From the NCBI GenBank assembly GCA_964035575.1, contig OZ037929.1, positions 124,001 to 188,000 on the forward strand: DNA of 64,000 nt, in the 5' to 3' direction. The notes under the pieces are model-generated. The model searched no databases. It was not told the origin of the DNA and was given only the letters and a program-made list of their open reading frames with translations. Positions within the stretch are counted from its first letter, which is position 1, and each line of letters starts with the position of its first letter. The stretch is from Rhynchopus sp. YZ270_cl-10. Its lineage: Eukaryota > Euglenozoa > Diplonemea > Diplonemida > Diplonemidae. Made by a program: the position numbers and the translations under genes. This document shows positions 53,026 through 62,415 of the stretch, one piece after another.

Positions 53026-53126
53026 AAAAAGGTAAAAGCGAATGCCAGGAGACGGATCTACTGAGAGAAATCGACAACGCTCCCCCGCACCAAGGAAATG
53101 TTACTTTGAAATAATGTGACATGTGT

Positions 53127-53187
53127 CCCTTGGTGCATGAACGGTGTGACCTCAACTGTGCAGTCCTGCATCCATTTTGAGGTTGGC
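53127..53187. repeat. Dispersed repeat family G, copy 2
   Basis: CCTTGGTGCATGA, TGCAGTCCTGCATCCATTT and GAGGTTGGCA match 4836-4908. A partner of the first block lies just upstream (GCACCAAGG at 53090), giving a possible stem of 9 bp. Confidence 0.5.
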
Positions 53188-53428
53188 ATCTGACACGGTA
53201 TGCTATTTACTCGATTTGTTTGATATTATCTGCGAAACGAGAAAGGACAAGGATAGCCTCATCTACAGTGCTCTGAGGCGGGAAGCACCCGCCACACACA
53301 ACAGTACTGTTCTCTTCTGCGGGACAACCTGCTGGGTGCTAATCTCTACAGTACAGTGTCATGGCAACTCCCTCCCCGTCTTTCTTTCACACCATCTGCC
53401 ATATCCTGTACAACTCCGGACCCCCCAT

Positions 53429-54358
53429 TTATGTAACCTTTACGCGAGAAGAGTGCAGACGCTTCACAGTGTTTCTTGCCTCATTACGCAATGACTGCTG
53501 ATACGCGGAGATTGACGTCCGCGCGAGGTCCCCCAAGAAATCCGGCACAGGCGCCACCTCTGTATCCACCACCTGCCCAGGCAGCGAGGCCACCGGGACG
53601 TCACCCCCTCCACCACCCTCCCCTTCCTCCACTTCCGTCACCCCCAGCACGATCGCCTTGCCGACTACAGGTCCTACCCCCCAGTGGAGTCCTTTTTGCG
53701 CAACCTGCGCTTGGTAGAGGGGAACGGTTTTGAACACCGCCGACTCCGCGAGAGACGTCATATCGCTGTCCGCTGCGGACACCAGCACCACTGCGGTGGG
53801 GGTGACACCAGAGGTGGTGTTCTTCCGCGCAAGCATCGCGTACTCGACGGCGCTGGCGGCTACGATATGGTCTAGCGTTTGCTGCCGCACGCCAGCGGTG
53901 AAGAAGCTTTTCTCTGAAGCCGAAAGCGTTGAAATCCTCCGCCGTTTCACATCCGACCCCAACGGCGTCCTCGCAAGAGAAATCCGCACCTTCCCCGCAG
54001 AATGAAGAGTCCTCAAGGAGGAGTGGAACTGTGCGCAGACACGCCGGTAGTTCACCTCGGCTGCGACGCGGGAGGAGGTTTCGTCTGTTGAGGTGGAGGA
54101 GGAGGAGGAGGGGGTTGTAGTCTCGGCTGATCCAGCTGCCCAGTCCTGCACCATTTGCACTACGACATCTGCAGGCTTCCAATCCACCACAGTAACATGC
54201 ACAACAGGTCCCCCTGCAGCCGCACTGATAATCTCCACATCAGAACGCCACACAGCACGCAGCGCGTCAAATGCAATGCCACGTCTGCGCCGAAGATAGT
54301 ATGAACAGTCCAGAACCACAGCAACCCCGTGGGTAACTTCGTCTGGGTCGGTGGTCAT
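53429..54358 (-). CDS. NYN/PIN-like domain protein (309 aa)
   Basis: Single exon from the ATG at 54358. Residues ~11-60 (GVAVVLDCSYYLRR, then VVHVTVVDWK) and ~190-205 (AVVLVSAADSDMTSLAESAV) have the order of a NYN or PIN-type nuclease fold: a first strand with an early Asp, and a later strand followed by (A)DSDM, like the SGDSDF of NYN proteins. A Ser/Thr-rich insert lies at ~85-95 and a Gly/Glu-rich loop near 245. The N-terminal Asp and the DSD could form the metal site of an RNase. Family membership is tentative. The C-terminal 40 residues are basic and helical. Confidence 0.55.
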   Translation of the reverse strand: MTTDPDEVTHGVAVVLDCSYYLRRRRGIAFDALRAVWRSDVEIISAAAGGPVVHVTVVDWKPADVVVQMVQDWAAGSAETTTPSSSSSTSTDETSSRVAAEVNYRRVCAQFHSSLRTLHSAGKVRISLARTPLGSDVKRRRISTLSASEKSFFTAGVRQQTLDHIVAASAVEYAMLARKNTTSGVTPTAVVLVSAADSDMTSLAESAVFKTVPLYQAQVAQKGLHWGVGPVVGKAIVLGVTEVEEGEGGGGGDVPVASLPGQVVDTEVAPVPDFLGDLARTSISAYQQSLRNEARNTVKRLHSSRVKVT

Positions 54359-54716
54359 TTTTTATTGAATTTTGAAAAATGTGAGAGTGTAGTCAGTCAC
54401 CTCTGAGGGGTGTGTGTGTGTGAAGGGAGGAGGAGGAGGAGGAGGAGAAGGAATACAAATGATTGGTTACCTTCTTTATTTCAGGTGGGGGTCTCGCGCC
54501 CACAAAATGTTCTTTTTTTAATTCACTCATTTTTGAATGGCAAAAAAAAATTTAGCAAAAAGAATAGAATCATACAAAAAGACGTTACAGCAAAAATACG
54601 GTCACAAAAAAAAAGGTTATAATTGGTACCCCAGAAAATCCAAAATATCAACGACGCAACAGCTACGCACTAAGTACGCAAGAAGTACGCAATATAGGGG
54701 GGGGGGGGGTTGTCAG

Positions 54717-54923
54717 GAGCACGACGGACTAGTTATGACCATGACAGGTGATTTTACTAGTAAAATGACAGGTGAAAATTTTTGACAGGTGGTACCTGTC
54801 ATTTTGACAGGTACCACCTGTCATATGACTAGTAATATTCAATTATCACCTGTCATATTTATAACTAGTAACACCACCTGTCATATCACCTGTCATGGCC
54901 ATAACTAGTCCGTCGTGAGCACC
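54717..54923. mobile_element. 207-bp palindromic element with TGACAGGT motifs
   Basis: The outer arms ACGACGGACTAGTTATG are inverted at 54721 and 54916, continuing into CCATGACAGGTGA. The interior has the motif TGACAGGT/ACCTGTCA eight to ten times in both orientations, plus ACTAGT several times. The very centre is itself a palindrome (GACAGGTGGTACCTGTC and its partner). No coding capacity. The same TGACAGGT motif is the internal repeat of family C. Confidence 0.7.
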
Positions 54924-55210
54924 AAATAACGTTGAAACTATTTTGTTATAACGCCTGATTGTGTATTGCAGAAATATGGGAAAATGTGGGTAGACGTGAG
55001 GAGTTTCCCTAATTCTGGCAGCCAGGGCATCGTGGGGGGTGTTTGTTAAACATAAGGTAGACTCAAGGCAGTACTTATGAGTAAGCTTTATGGACAAAAT
55101 CATCCAAAAAGGCATACACACACAACATCAAAAAACACACATAAATGTGTCATTTCTTCTTTTTCTATGCTGGCTTGTTTTCAGCATCTGACAGCAGAGA
55201 GAGAGCTGGG

Positions 55211-55275
55211 CTTTTTTTTGAAAACTTGATTGTATCAGTGCAGTCTCCCTCAGGAAGGGAGCTCCACTATATATT
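55211..55275. repeat. Family B short repeat with altered but paired stem
   Basis: TTGAAAACTTGATTG, TATCAGTGCAGTCTCCC, TCAGGAA, GGGAGCTCCACTATAT. CTCCC pairs with GGGAG and AGTG with CACT, while at 18576-18637 the same position has CAC/GTG: both arms have changed together. Confidence 0.65.
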
Positions 55276-55410
55276 TTTTTTTCTTTCTTTCCGTGGTTCT
55301 GACTTTTTGACATATTATTTTGTCAATTCAAAAAAAAAGGTGTCAAAAAGGTGAGAAAGTTTACACATAAATATAAAGGGCGCAGTACGGGGGGCAAAAC
55401 TACGCCACTT

Positions 55411-55470
55411 TGGTGTTCCGGAGGGTATATTGACATGTCTTTAACATGTCCTAGTTGTCCCGTAACACCA
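55411..55470. repeat. Family C foldback, divergent 60-bp copy
   Basis: TGGTGTTCCGGAGGG at the left and CCCGTAACACCA at the right. TGGTGTT pairs with AACACCA, where the other two copies have TGGTGCT and AGCACCA. The inner unit is TGACATGTC in place of TGACAGGTC. Confidence 0.6.
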
Positions 55471-55525
55471 CACTTAGAACAAGAACTTGAAATACGAATG
55501 TATCACTCACCTAAAAAAAAAATTG

Positions 55526-55570
55526 GTTAAAGATGAATGTGTGCCTCTCGTGCACACACATCAAATTGAA
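55526..55570. repeat. Family A hairpin with compensatory stem
   Basis: AAAGATGAATGTGTGCCTC, TCGT, GCACACACATCAAA. TGTGTGC pairs with GCACACA in place of the CCTAAGC/GCTTAGG pair of 19015-19065, and GATG with CATC. It lies about 1.1 kb 3' of the Wntless-like gene. Confidence 0.65.
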
Positions 55571-56183
55571 TGAAACCCAGACGGCCCGTCGATTGACCTT
55601 TTTTTAGATACCATTTTTCCTCGGGAAAGACGTAATGAGTGTGAACCAGCCAAAATAGGTTGTTTAAATCTGTTTGGGTGGAAAAGAAGAAAGAAAAGTT
55701 GTATCACAATATCATACGACCCTAAGCCCCAGGCAACCTAACTTCGTAATCTCTCCCTACAGCCTACAAGAGGAAGATATTTCAAAGTGAAAACAATTTT
55801 TTTTGGATCGACCGTCGCCTGCCCCAGGTAGATCCAGACGTCCTGTATACACAGTGCCGGAAGGATTCAACCTATGAACGTGACCCACCACCACCGCCAG
55901 ATTCACTGAGTGGTGATAGTGGCGTAACGTACAGCGCCGCCTGCAGGCTATTGTGCTTACAAGATAGTGACGCAAAAAGAAAAAAAAAATATTGGGTAGT
56001 TTGTGTGCTTCCCTTTCCGCTCTCCTTCCCTTTCCAGGGCATGGTTGTAGTTAGGAGGAGTGACAACTGTGCAGGAAATAATCAAACGGGGGATACTGCA
56101 GAGGGGCACACACAAAAATCGAAAAAAACTTGAACGATGAAAAAATTGTTGCCCCTTCATGGCACGCACATCTAAGAGAAGTA

Positions 56184-56232
56184 GAAAAGTTTATAAGATG
56201 AACCACAGCCTCGGCCTAGTCATCTTGATTAC
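56184..56232. repeat. Family A hairpin
   Basis: AGTTTATAAGATGAACCACA, GCCTCGGC, CTAGTCATCTTGA. AAGATGA pairs with TCATCTT perfectly, and GCC with GGC. It lies about 410 bp 3' of the Wntless-like gene's stop. Confidence 0.6.
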
Positions 56233-56641
56233 AATCGTTACGAAAAAAAGCAGTTAGAAAAAAACACAAAAGAAAAGCTTAAACAACAACAACCCGGAAC
56301 GGATTACAAAGACCTACCTCCCCCCCCTACAGCCCAACCCTTTAGTCAAATTAAGTTTTTTCTTTTTTTTTTTTTTGAAAATTTTTGTTGAAAAGCTCTC
56401 CCCTCCTATTCACCCCCCCCAATCACATCAAACAGGAACATATTCCGTTTTTTTGAAAATGATATCACACAAAGAAGTACCTCTTTTTAAAAAGACAGTT
56501 TTCTTTGAAGTGATGTGAAATCCACTACCTTTCGGTGTACCAGAAACACCATAGGGGGTTTGACCCGCAACTACCCTCCTCGAGGTTAAACACCTCTAAA
56601 AATTCCAAAAAAAAAATTTTTCCAAAAATCAAGGGGAAACC

Positions 56642-59600
56642 CTAGTAATCATCATCAACTTCGTACTCATCGTTGATCTCAACAGGTTGTTCTGGGGCTG
56701 CTGCCGGCGGCGCTCTGTACGGCATCGACGTATACGCAGGCCCGAACATGCACGCCAAGAATACCACGTAGAAGTTAAATCCCGCGTACCCAAGCACAAA
56801 CTCCTTTCCACTGTATCCCCAAGAGTTCATTCGGTACAGGGCAGCACCGAACCCTGCGACCATGACTATGTTCATGCACCAAAGCAGCTTGAAGCGCCAG
56901 CTGACGTTTACATGCTGGCCTACTACGGTGGCCTGAGGGAGAGAGAGTGAGAGGGGGTTTTAAGAAAATGCTAAAAGGGTGTATTTGCATACCGACTTGT
57001 GGATCATAGTGACAATAAGGTAGAACAGCCACACAAGGTAGATGACGATGACTGCAGTGAGGTACACAAGGATGAAGGCACGGCGGAGGACTACACCTGG
57101 CTCGTTCAGTTCGATGTTGACGTACACGAGGACACCCTGGGTGTGGAATGTTTTTTTTTTTTTTTAATTTCAACCAGGCTCTCCGCTAGGATTTCCGATT
57201 TTGAAAATATTCTGTTGATGGTCCACGTTGGTGGGGTACATGCTTGCGCCGCAGGCGCACGGTACGCAACTTTTTTTTTTACCAACGCCCGATTTTGACT
57301 TTTTTGGGACGTTTGAGCACTCACCTCTCCATATCTTCTTCTCCCGAGCTTTTTTGACAGGTAGAACGGGTCTGAACCACTTAGCAGAACTTTTCAACTT
57401 ACCTTCCTTCACCCCCCCTGTAAGGGCAACCGTAGGTGAAGTAAGGTATAGTATTGAAATCGATGTGGGGGGGGAGTAAAGGGTCAATTTTACAAAACCA
57501 GATTTTGAGGAAAAATTTAGCCGAAAATGGGCCCCACGTATAAGGAACCGGGCTCATATTTCTCAAAATTTAAGTGGTCAAAAAATTGTCCAATTTTCGA
57601 GATTGACCCCACCACTGCACGGGCGGAGCCCAAAAATGCAAATAAGGACCCTTTTTAATTTGTTCTCTTGAAATGTATAATTTCATGTTTTCGCGAAAAA
57701 AATTACAACTGACCCCTACAAGGGTTGAAGGAAGGTGGTTGAAAACAACAATACCAACAAGGACAAGTAATTGCTAAGGAAAAACGGGTGTGATGTGGAA
57801 AACTCCGCGCGATTTTCGAAACCACCGTAGCATCCTGGCGATTTGCTGGAGGTGCTGATGGTGTGATCGATGTGTTGTAGTCTGTGCATTCTGTGTTCCT
57901 TCCGCACTGCTCCAACGACGACGACAATGTGGGGAGCCTGTGGACAAAAACGAGCTGGAACACGCCGAGCCTGCCGAGCCGACGTCCAACAACGCTATCG
58001 AGCAGATGGTGCTGGACGAAGAGGACAGCCCCCCTTCTTGAACGTTTCAGATGCTGGCGTCCCAGTGGGTCTGGCAGCTTACGAAGAGCGTTAGCATACC
58101 TGCAGAAGAGCAGAATGCTGGGCGTGTTGTAGATTATTTCTACAGGATGGAGTTCCACATCACACCCCGTTTTTTTTCCGATAGCAATTACTTGTTTTTT
58201 TTTTTCTTTTTTTCCCCATTTTCAAAAAGTTCTGTTGACAATCAACAGAACTTTAGTACCTAGCGGAGTGCCTGATTTCAACAATATGAGAAAATCAAGA
58301 AAAGTGAAGTGGGCAACAGTACAAACGCCGATGGGCGTGATATTGGTGGTTCCAACGGGAAGAAGACAAAAGGCTACATACCCAACAAGGCGCAAGCAGA
58401 AGAAACTTTGGACGGTAGAACTCAGCCGACGACTTCTTCTTGGTCTGCAAAAAAGATGATGTTTTTTTTTACATTTTTTGTATCAACTATTGACAAACCC
58501 CACATAGGGTACTCAGCCACCCCCTCTGAGGCAAATTCCTATGGGTTTTGGTTTGATCGCAACCATTCCCAGAACATTCATTCCTCCCAAATTCCCTGCA
58601 CTGTTCCCATCTGGTTCCGACCACACTTCATTTTATGACATACCTGAGCCATATGGTCGGTCATCGAAAGCAATGCAAAGAAGTACCCCACGAGGAAGGT
58701 GTACTGGAAGGAGATGTCCACGAACTGCCAGAGCCCTTGCGACGTTTCCGCGAGACGCATGAAGTAGATGAACGGGTTGTTGAACCCTATCAGCAGCACG
58801 AGAAGGATGAAGGTCCACTTCTGTTCGTGCGCCCACGCGTACCACGGGTAGTTGAGACGGCTGAACCCGATGCTGTAGTAGAACATCGCTGCCACTACAC
58901 CAGTGATCACCAAAAAGATGTACCGCACAATCAGCTCCTGCTTCGCAAAGGAAGCGTTGAACGACACACTATGAAACGACAGCGACTCAATCGACCTGAA
59001 AAACATCGGCGGCGCCTGAAGCAGCGCAAACTTGAACACCGGGGAGTTGTTCTCCTGCAGGTCCAGCGAGCGTTCCACGTAGATGTCACGGTCGAGGTTG
59101 CAGATGGAGGGTGTGGCGGCAGTGCCGTTCATTTCGCAGCTGTGGGGGAGAGGGGAAGTGATTTAGACAGCTTCTCGATGGAGATGCGGCTTGCACGGAG
59201 AGACGGGATGTGATCCGGAGTGAAGGGTGTGTGTGTGTGTTTGATAACGGGTTTAGAGTGGGTAACGCCTGAACGGAGTATGGCCCACTTTGTGTGTGTG
59301 TGTGTGTGTGTGATAACTAATAGGGGTAATTGTTGCGCAGAATATGGAATGTGCGTGTGAAAGGGAGTCAGTCATTAAAGGTTGTAATGAAGATGTGTTT
59401 ACATTCACCCCTAAAGGGTGTCGGAAGTAGCGAATATTCTTCTTGTATCATCATCCGCAAGAGCGTGCAGTGTGCAGAGTGCAGGGGAAGGAGGGGAAAG
59501 GGCAGACAGTCAGTTCTTGGTTGTAAAAGTGTTTCTTCTCATGCACACAATTGTGTGTCGTTGCGAATATTCAGAAATTTTCATCACACATGCCAAAAAC

Positions 59601-60261
59601 CAAAGGTGCACGCAAAGCTTGAAAGAGACTCTTGAATAGAATATTTGATGTGCAACAAATAACGGTTCCATTGAAATACAAGCCCTCTCTCTCTCCACAG
59701 GTGTCCCTTTTAAAAAATTTGGTCCATTTTTTTTTTTTTTTGTACATACTCCATAGAAAACTGGTTGTTTGAGTCCTTCAGCACTTCATCGTTCATGCGG
59801 GTGAGGTACTGCTGGAAGAGAGTCTCCTTGGTGCCCACCATGATCTGGTCGAAGTGCACCTGCGTGAACATAAACGCGCCGGGGAGCGACTTGAAGGACA
59901 ACCCGTAGCGTACGGGAAGTGCTTCTCCTTCGTCGAAACCTCCTGTCGGGTGTGTCGCCTTGTAGCATACACCAGCGGCCTTCGTGATGGGCACGTCCAC
60001 GGAAAAGTCTGTGTCGTTCGATTTAATCTCCAGGTCGTCGGTCGCAAGCTGTTGGCTGCCGTCGCAGGGCGAGAGGTTCCAGTTCACCTTCCCATGTCGG
60101 TCGCTGCTCGACTGCCATATCCACACAGTAGACATCACCACAAAGAGCGACACAAACACCCCGCATATCTTGACCAGCTCCAAGGGGCTGATCTCTTCGA
60201 GTCTGAACTTAGGGCGCCGATTCGCAGCAGGGACCCTAGACTCGACACCAACGGTCGACAT
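56642..60261 (-). CDS. Wntless/TMEM181-like seven-transmembrane protein (4 exons, 480 aa)
   Basis: Exons 59750-60261, 58644-59139, 56993-57136 and 56642-56932, in frame throughout, with GTATG...AG introns of 610, 1507 and 60 nt. Residues ~30-52 form TM1 (VKICGVFVSLFVVMSTVWIW). Residues ~55-235 form a lumenal beta-rich domain with paired cysteines. Six further helices follow, with the signature WAHEQKWTFILLVLLIGFNNP and FQYTFLVGYFFALLSMTD. Wntless proteins have EQKW.L..LP.LLLYN-P and FQ.TFLC..LL at the same places. The tail ends in acidic residues (EINDEYEVDDDY), as in cargo receptors recycled by coats. Role: probably cargo escort between Golgi and surface. Intron 3 contains a composite transposon (57390-58195), which splicing would remove. 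Confidence 0.8.
57390..57746. mobile_element. Inverted-repeat element II, copy 2 (in intron)
   Basis: Inverse of 38637-38993, about 95% identical by eye. It lies in intron 3 of the Wntless-like gene. Confidence 0.7.
57763..58195. mobile_element. Inverted-repeat element I, copy 2 (in intron)
   Basis: Inverse of 38183-38620, with the same ~45-bp terminal repeats and a core with a few substitutions. It is 16 bp from element II, as at the other locus, so the two moved or were copied as a unit. Just outside to the right is a palindrome AAGTTCTGTTG / CAACAGAACTT (58227-58254). Confidence 0.7.
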
Positions 60262-61263
60262 TGTGTGCTGTGTTGGTGTCGTGCTTTGTGGGGGGTGGTC
60301 AGTTTTCGGACAAATTTTGCAGGGAATTCAACCCTCAAAGCAGATAGGAGAGGGAGAACAGAAGTAAAATCAACAGAGTCTTTTCCAGTTTTGAATGGGC
60401 GAGAGCCCAGGGAGACGCTTGGTTTATTTGCACACAAAATGTAAAAAACAAGAGAAAAAACAAAATTGACGCTGGGGCTAGATGCTAAGAATATGGTATC
60501 CTGTATAAGAGAGGTACACAGTACAGCACAACAGTGTCAGGGGGAAGGCACTCTGTAGTGAGACAATAGGGGGTGATGGGGATGTAAAGAACAATCATTT
60601 GCAAGACACAGACTGTCAGTGCTGCAACAACACGCTGCAGAAAAGATGTCTTGATGGGATACGTAATTATAGAAACAAAAGAAAATGAAGCGCAAAACGT
60701 CACAGACGCAATGCACTCACCTTGGCAACAGACAAAACGTAGGGATGCATGTTCTCACTGTGCGCACACATCTCAACGAAAACAAAAGACAAGAACGGCA
60801 CGCTGGAGGGACAAGGCATGGGACCACATAGCCAACCGTTACCAGCCACAAAACACACAGAAGACTCCCGAAGTGAAGGGGGACAACATGTCTCGCCCTA
60901 AGGGGGAAGGCTCACAAAAGGTGCAAAACGCAATAGCAAAAAAACAACTAATAAAAAAAGCTAGACACAGAATCACCCGCTAAGAGAGACTTCTTTGCCT
61001 AGAGATCTGCTGTGCACACTTTTTGTGAAATTGATTTCTTTTGTGTCTCTTGGACATGGCAAAACGGGGGACGGGTTTTTGTGCCATATTGACCCATAGT
61101 TGTAAACAATGTAAGAGGGTAAAAATAATGAAATGAAAGTGAAAGTGGAAGTGCATATTGGGTACATAGGCACTGAGAGAACGAAATGAGCCGTGCACAA
61201 CATCAAAGAAGTGCAACGATAGCCCGCACTCTGTTCTCAGAATGGTCATATGCACAGGAAAAC
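60262..61263. other. Intergenic spacer
   Basis: About 1 kb with no supported gene; one plus-strand open frame (60651-60983) is rich in Lys/Gln and lacks any domain. It is the region between the start of the Wntless-like gene and the stop of the peroxidase gene. Confidence 0.5.
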
Positions 61264-62415
61264 CTACAGGGCACTGTGCTTGAAGGTGTTGTCCGGCGTC
61301 CAGCACTTCTTCTCCTGCGCCCACACACCACCCGAGGTGGTCAGCTTCTCCCACGCAGCGGCAAAGGCAGCCTCCAGCTTGGGCAGGTCTGTTGCGTACT
61401 CCTTCACGATCCCTGCGTACACGTTGTCGTAGACCAAGGCCACGTCGGTTGTCATCATCATCAGGTCCGGCTTCTCGGGGATGCGCCACTGGTACTTCCC
61501 TCCCGGCCCCTTTGCCGTCGTGTAGTTCTTCCCCCATGTGTTCAGCAGGGTGAAGTACTCATTGTCCCATTTGAAGGGGTCGGTTGTCCAGGGACCCTCA
61601 ATGCCGCTGGTGAAGGTGTCGGTGGCCTTGCCAGATCCACAGGCACCCGGCCAGGGCTCGTGTGGCTGGTCCTTCGGGGAGGGGCCAGCACCTGAGGGGC
61701 ATGCACCGTGTGAACGTCCGAAGGCGTGGTCACCACCAATGAGTGCAACAGTCTCAGTATCGTTCATACCCATGCGGCTGAAGATCAGACCCACAGTCGA
61801 GGTGCCAAGCGGCACCTTGCAGTCTCCCTGGATGGGGCAGGCCGGCTGCTCAGGGCCGGGTCCGAGAGGTGCGCTTTTGCTGCCGTTTGCGTCATCCACA
61901 CGGCCAACGCAGATCTCATTAATAGGCCCACCCATATGAAGAATGGAGCTGGTCCCTGCAAGGATGAAGAGGTCCCCCCAGCTGAGGGCGTCGCCGTACT
62001 TCTGCTTGATGGGCCAGAGGAGGGCGCGGGCCTTGTCGAGGTTGGTGTTGTCGTCCCAGCTGTTTTCTGGTTGAAAGCGTTGGCGGCCACCACTGCAGCC
62101 ACCTCTGCCGTCGGTGTTGCGGTACGACCCAGAGCAGTGCCATGAGAGGCGTGTGAACAGCCCACCATAGGAGGTGCCCACAGCAGAGGTGCTGGAGGAG
62201 TCTGCAGGCCAGCACGACTGCGTCTTTGTCAGCATGTGCACAATGTCTGCCACGACGGCCTGGATGTTAAGTCCTTTAAGTGCGGCATTGTAGTCCTGCA
62301 GTGTTGGGATCTCCGCGTCATCAGAGATGGGCGTGCCAAACAGCTCGCCTGGGCATTGCTTGGCAGCAGCGGGGCACGCTACTGCGAACAGAAGCAGGGC
62401 AGCTTTGGTTGCCAT
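61264..62415 (-). CDS. Secreted class I heme peroxidase, hybrid catalase-peroxidase/APX type (383 aa)
   Basis: Single exon. Residues 1-~18 are a signal peptide (MATKAALLLFAVACPAAA). The distal heme site is RLSWHCSGSYR, with the Arg, Trp and His of KatG and cytochrome c peroxidase. DGRGGCSGGRQRF and NLDKARALLWPIKQKYG are KatG-like. The proximal His lies in LIGGDHAFGRSHGA, with a proximal Trp in GPWTTDPFKWDN. It is one domain long, whereas KatG has two, and the loop that carries the Tyr of the catalytic Met-Tyr-Trp adduct in KatG is short, so true catalase activity is unlikely. Several extra Cys suggest disulphides in a secreted protein. This fits the secreted hybrid B peroxidases between APX and KatG. 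It should reduce hydrogen peroxide with an unknown donor outside the cytosol. An AG (CAAACAG) lies about 17 nt before the ATG. Confidence 0.85.
   Translation of the reverse strand: MATKAALLLFAVACPAAAKQCPGELFGTPISDDAEIPTLQDYNAALKGLNIQAVVADIVHMLTKTQSCWPADSSSTSAVGTSYGGLFTRLSWHCSGSYRNTDGRGGCSGGRQRFQPENSWDDNTNLDKARALLWPIKQKYGDALSWGDLFILAGTSSILHMGGPINEICVGRVDDANGSKSAPLGPGPEQPACPIQGDCKVPLGTSTVGLIFSRMGMNDTETVALIGGDHAFGRSHGACPSGAGPSPKDQPHEPWPGACGSGKATDTFTSGIEGPWTTDPFKWDNEYFTLLNTWGKNYTTAKGPGGKYQWRIPEKPDLMMMTTDVALVYDNVYAGIVKEYATDLPKLEAAFAAAWEKLTTSGGVWAQEKKCWTPDNTFKHSAL

Larger units (their letters stand above)
51679..53428. other. Gene-free spacer with repeats
   Basis: No gene supported. Contents: purine-rich leader DNA (51715-51915); a large imperfect inverted repeat between about 51970-52010 and 52125-52170 (TTTCCCCCTTT...CGAAAAGGG type); a GC-richer stretch at 52230-52600 with two short open frames of unknown origin; family J (52973-53025) and family G (53127-53187) repeats. 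Confidence 0.5.
54359..56641. other. Gene-free region with several foldback elements
   Basis: No gene on either strand. Contains a 207-bp palindrome (54717-54923), family B (55211-55275), family C (55411-55470) and family A (55526-55570, 56184-56232) repeats. A G run of 12 lies just left of the palindrome. Confidence 0.6.

Noticed and set aside
58235-58638. Open frames in intron 3 of the Wntless-like gene, to the right of the composite element
   Set aside because: Two frames look faintly protein-like but neither has a domain, and the region lies within a spliced intron.
60651-60983. 110-codon plus-strand open frame
   Set aside because: Lys/Gln-rich with no domain, opposite to the gene direction, and with a composition typical of the AT-rich spacers.
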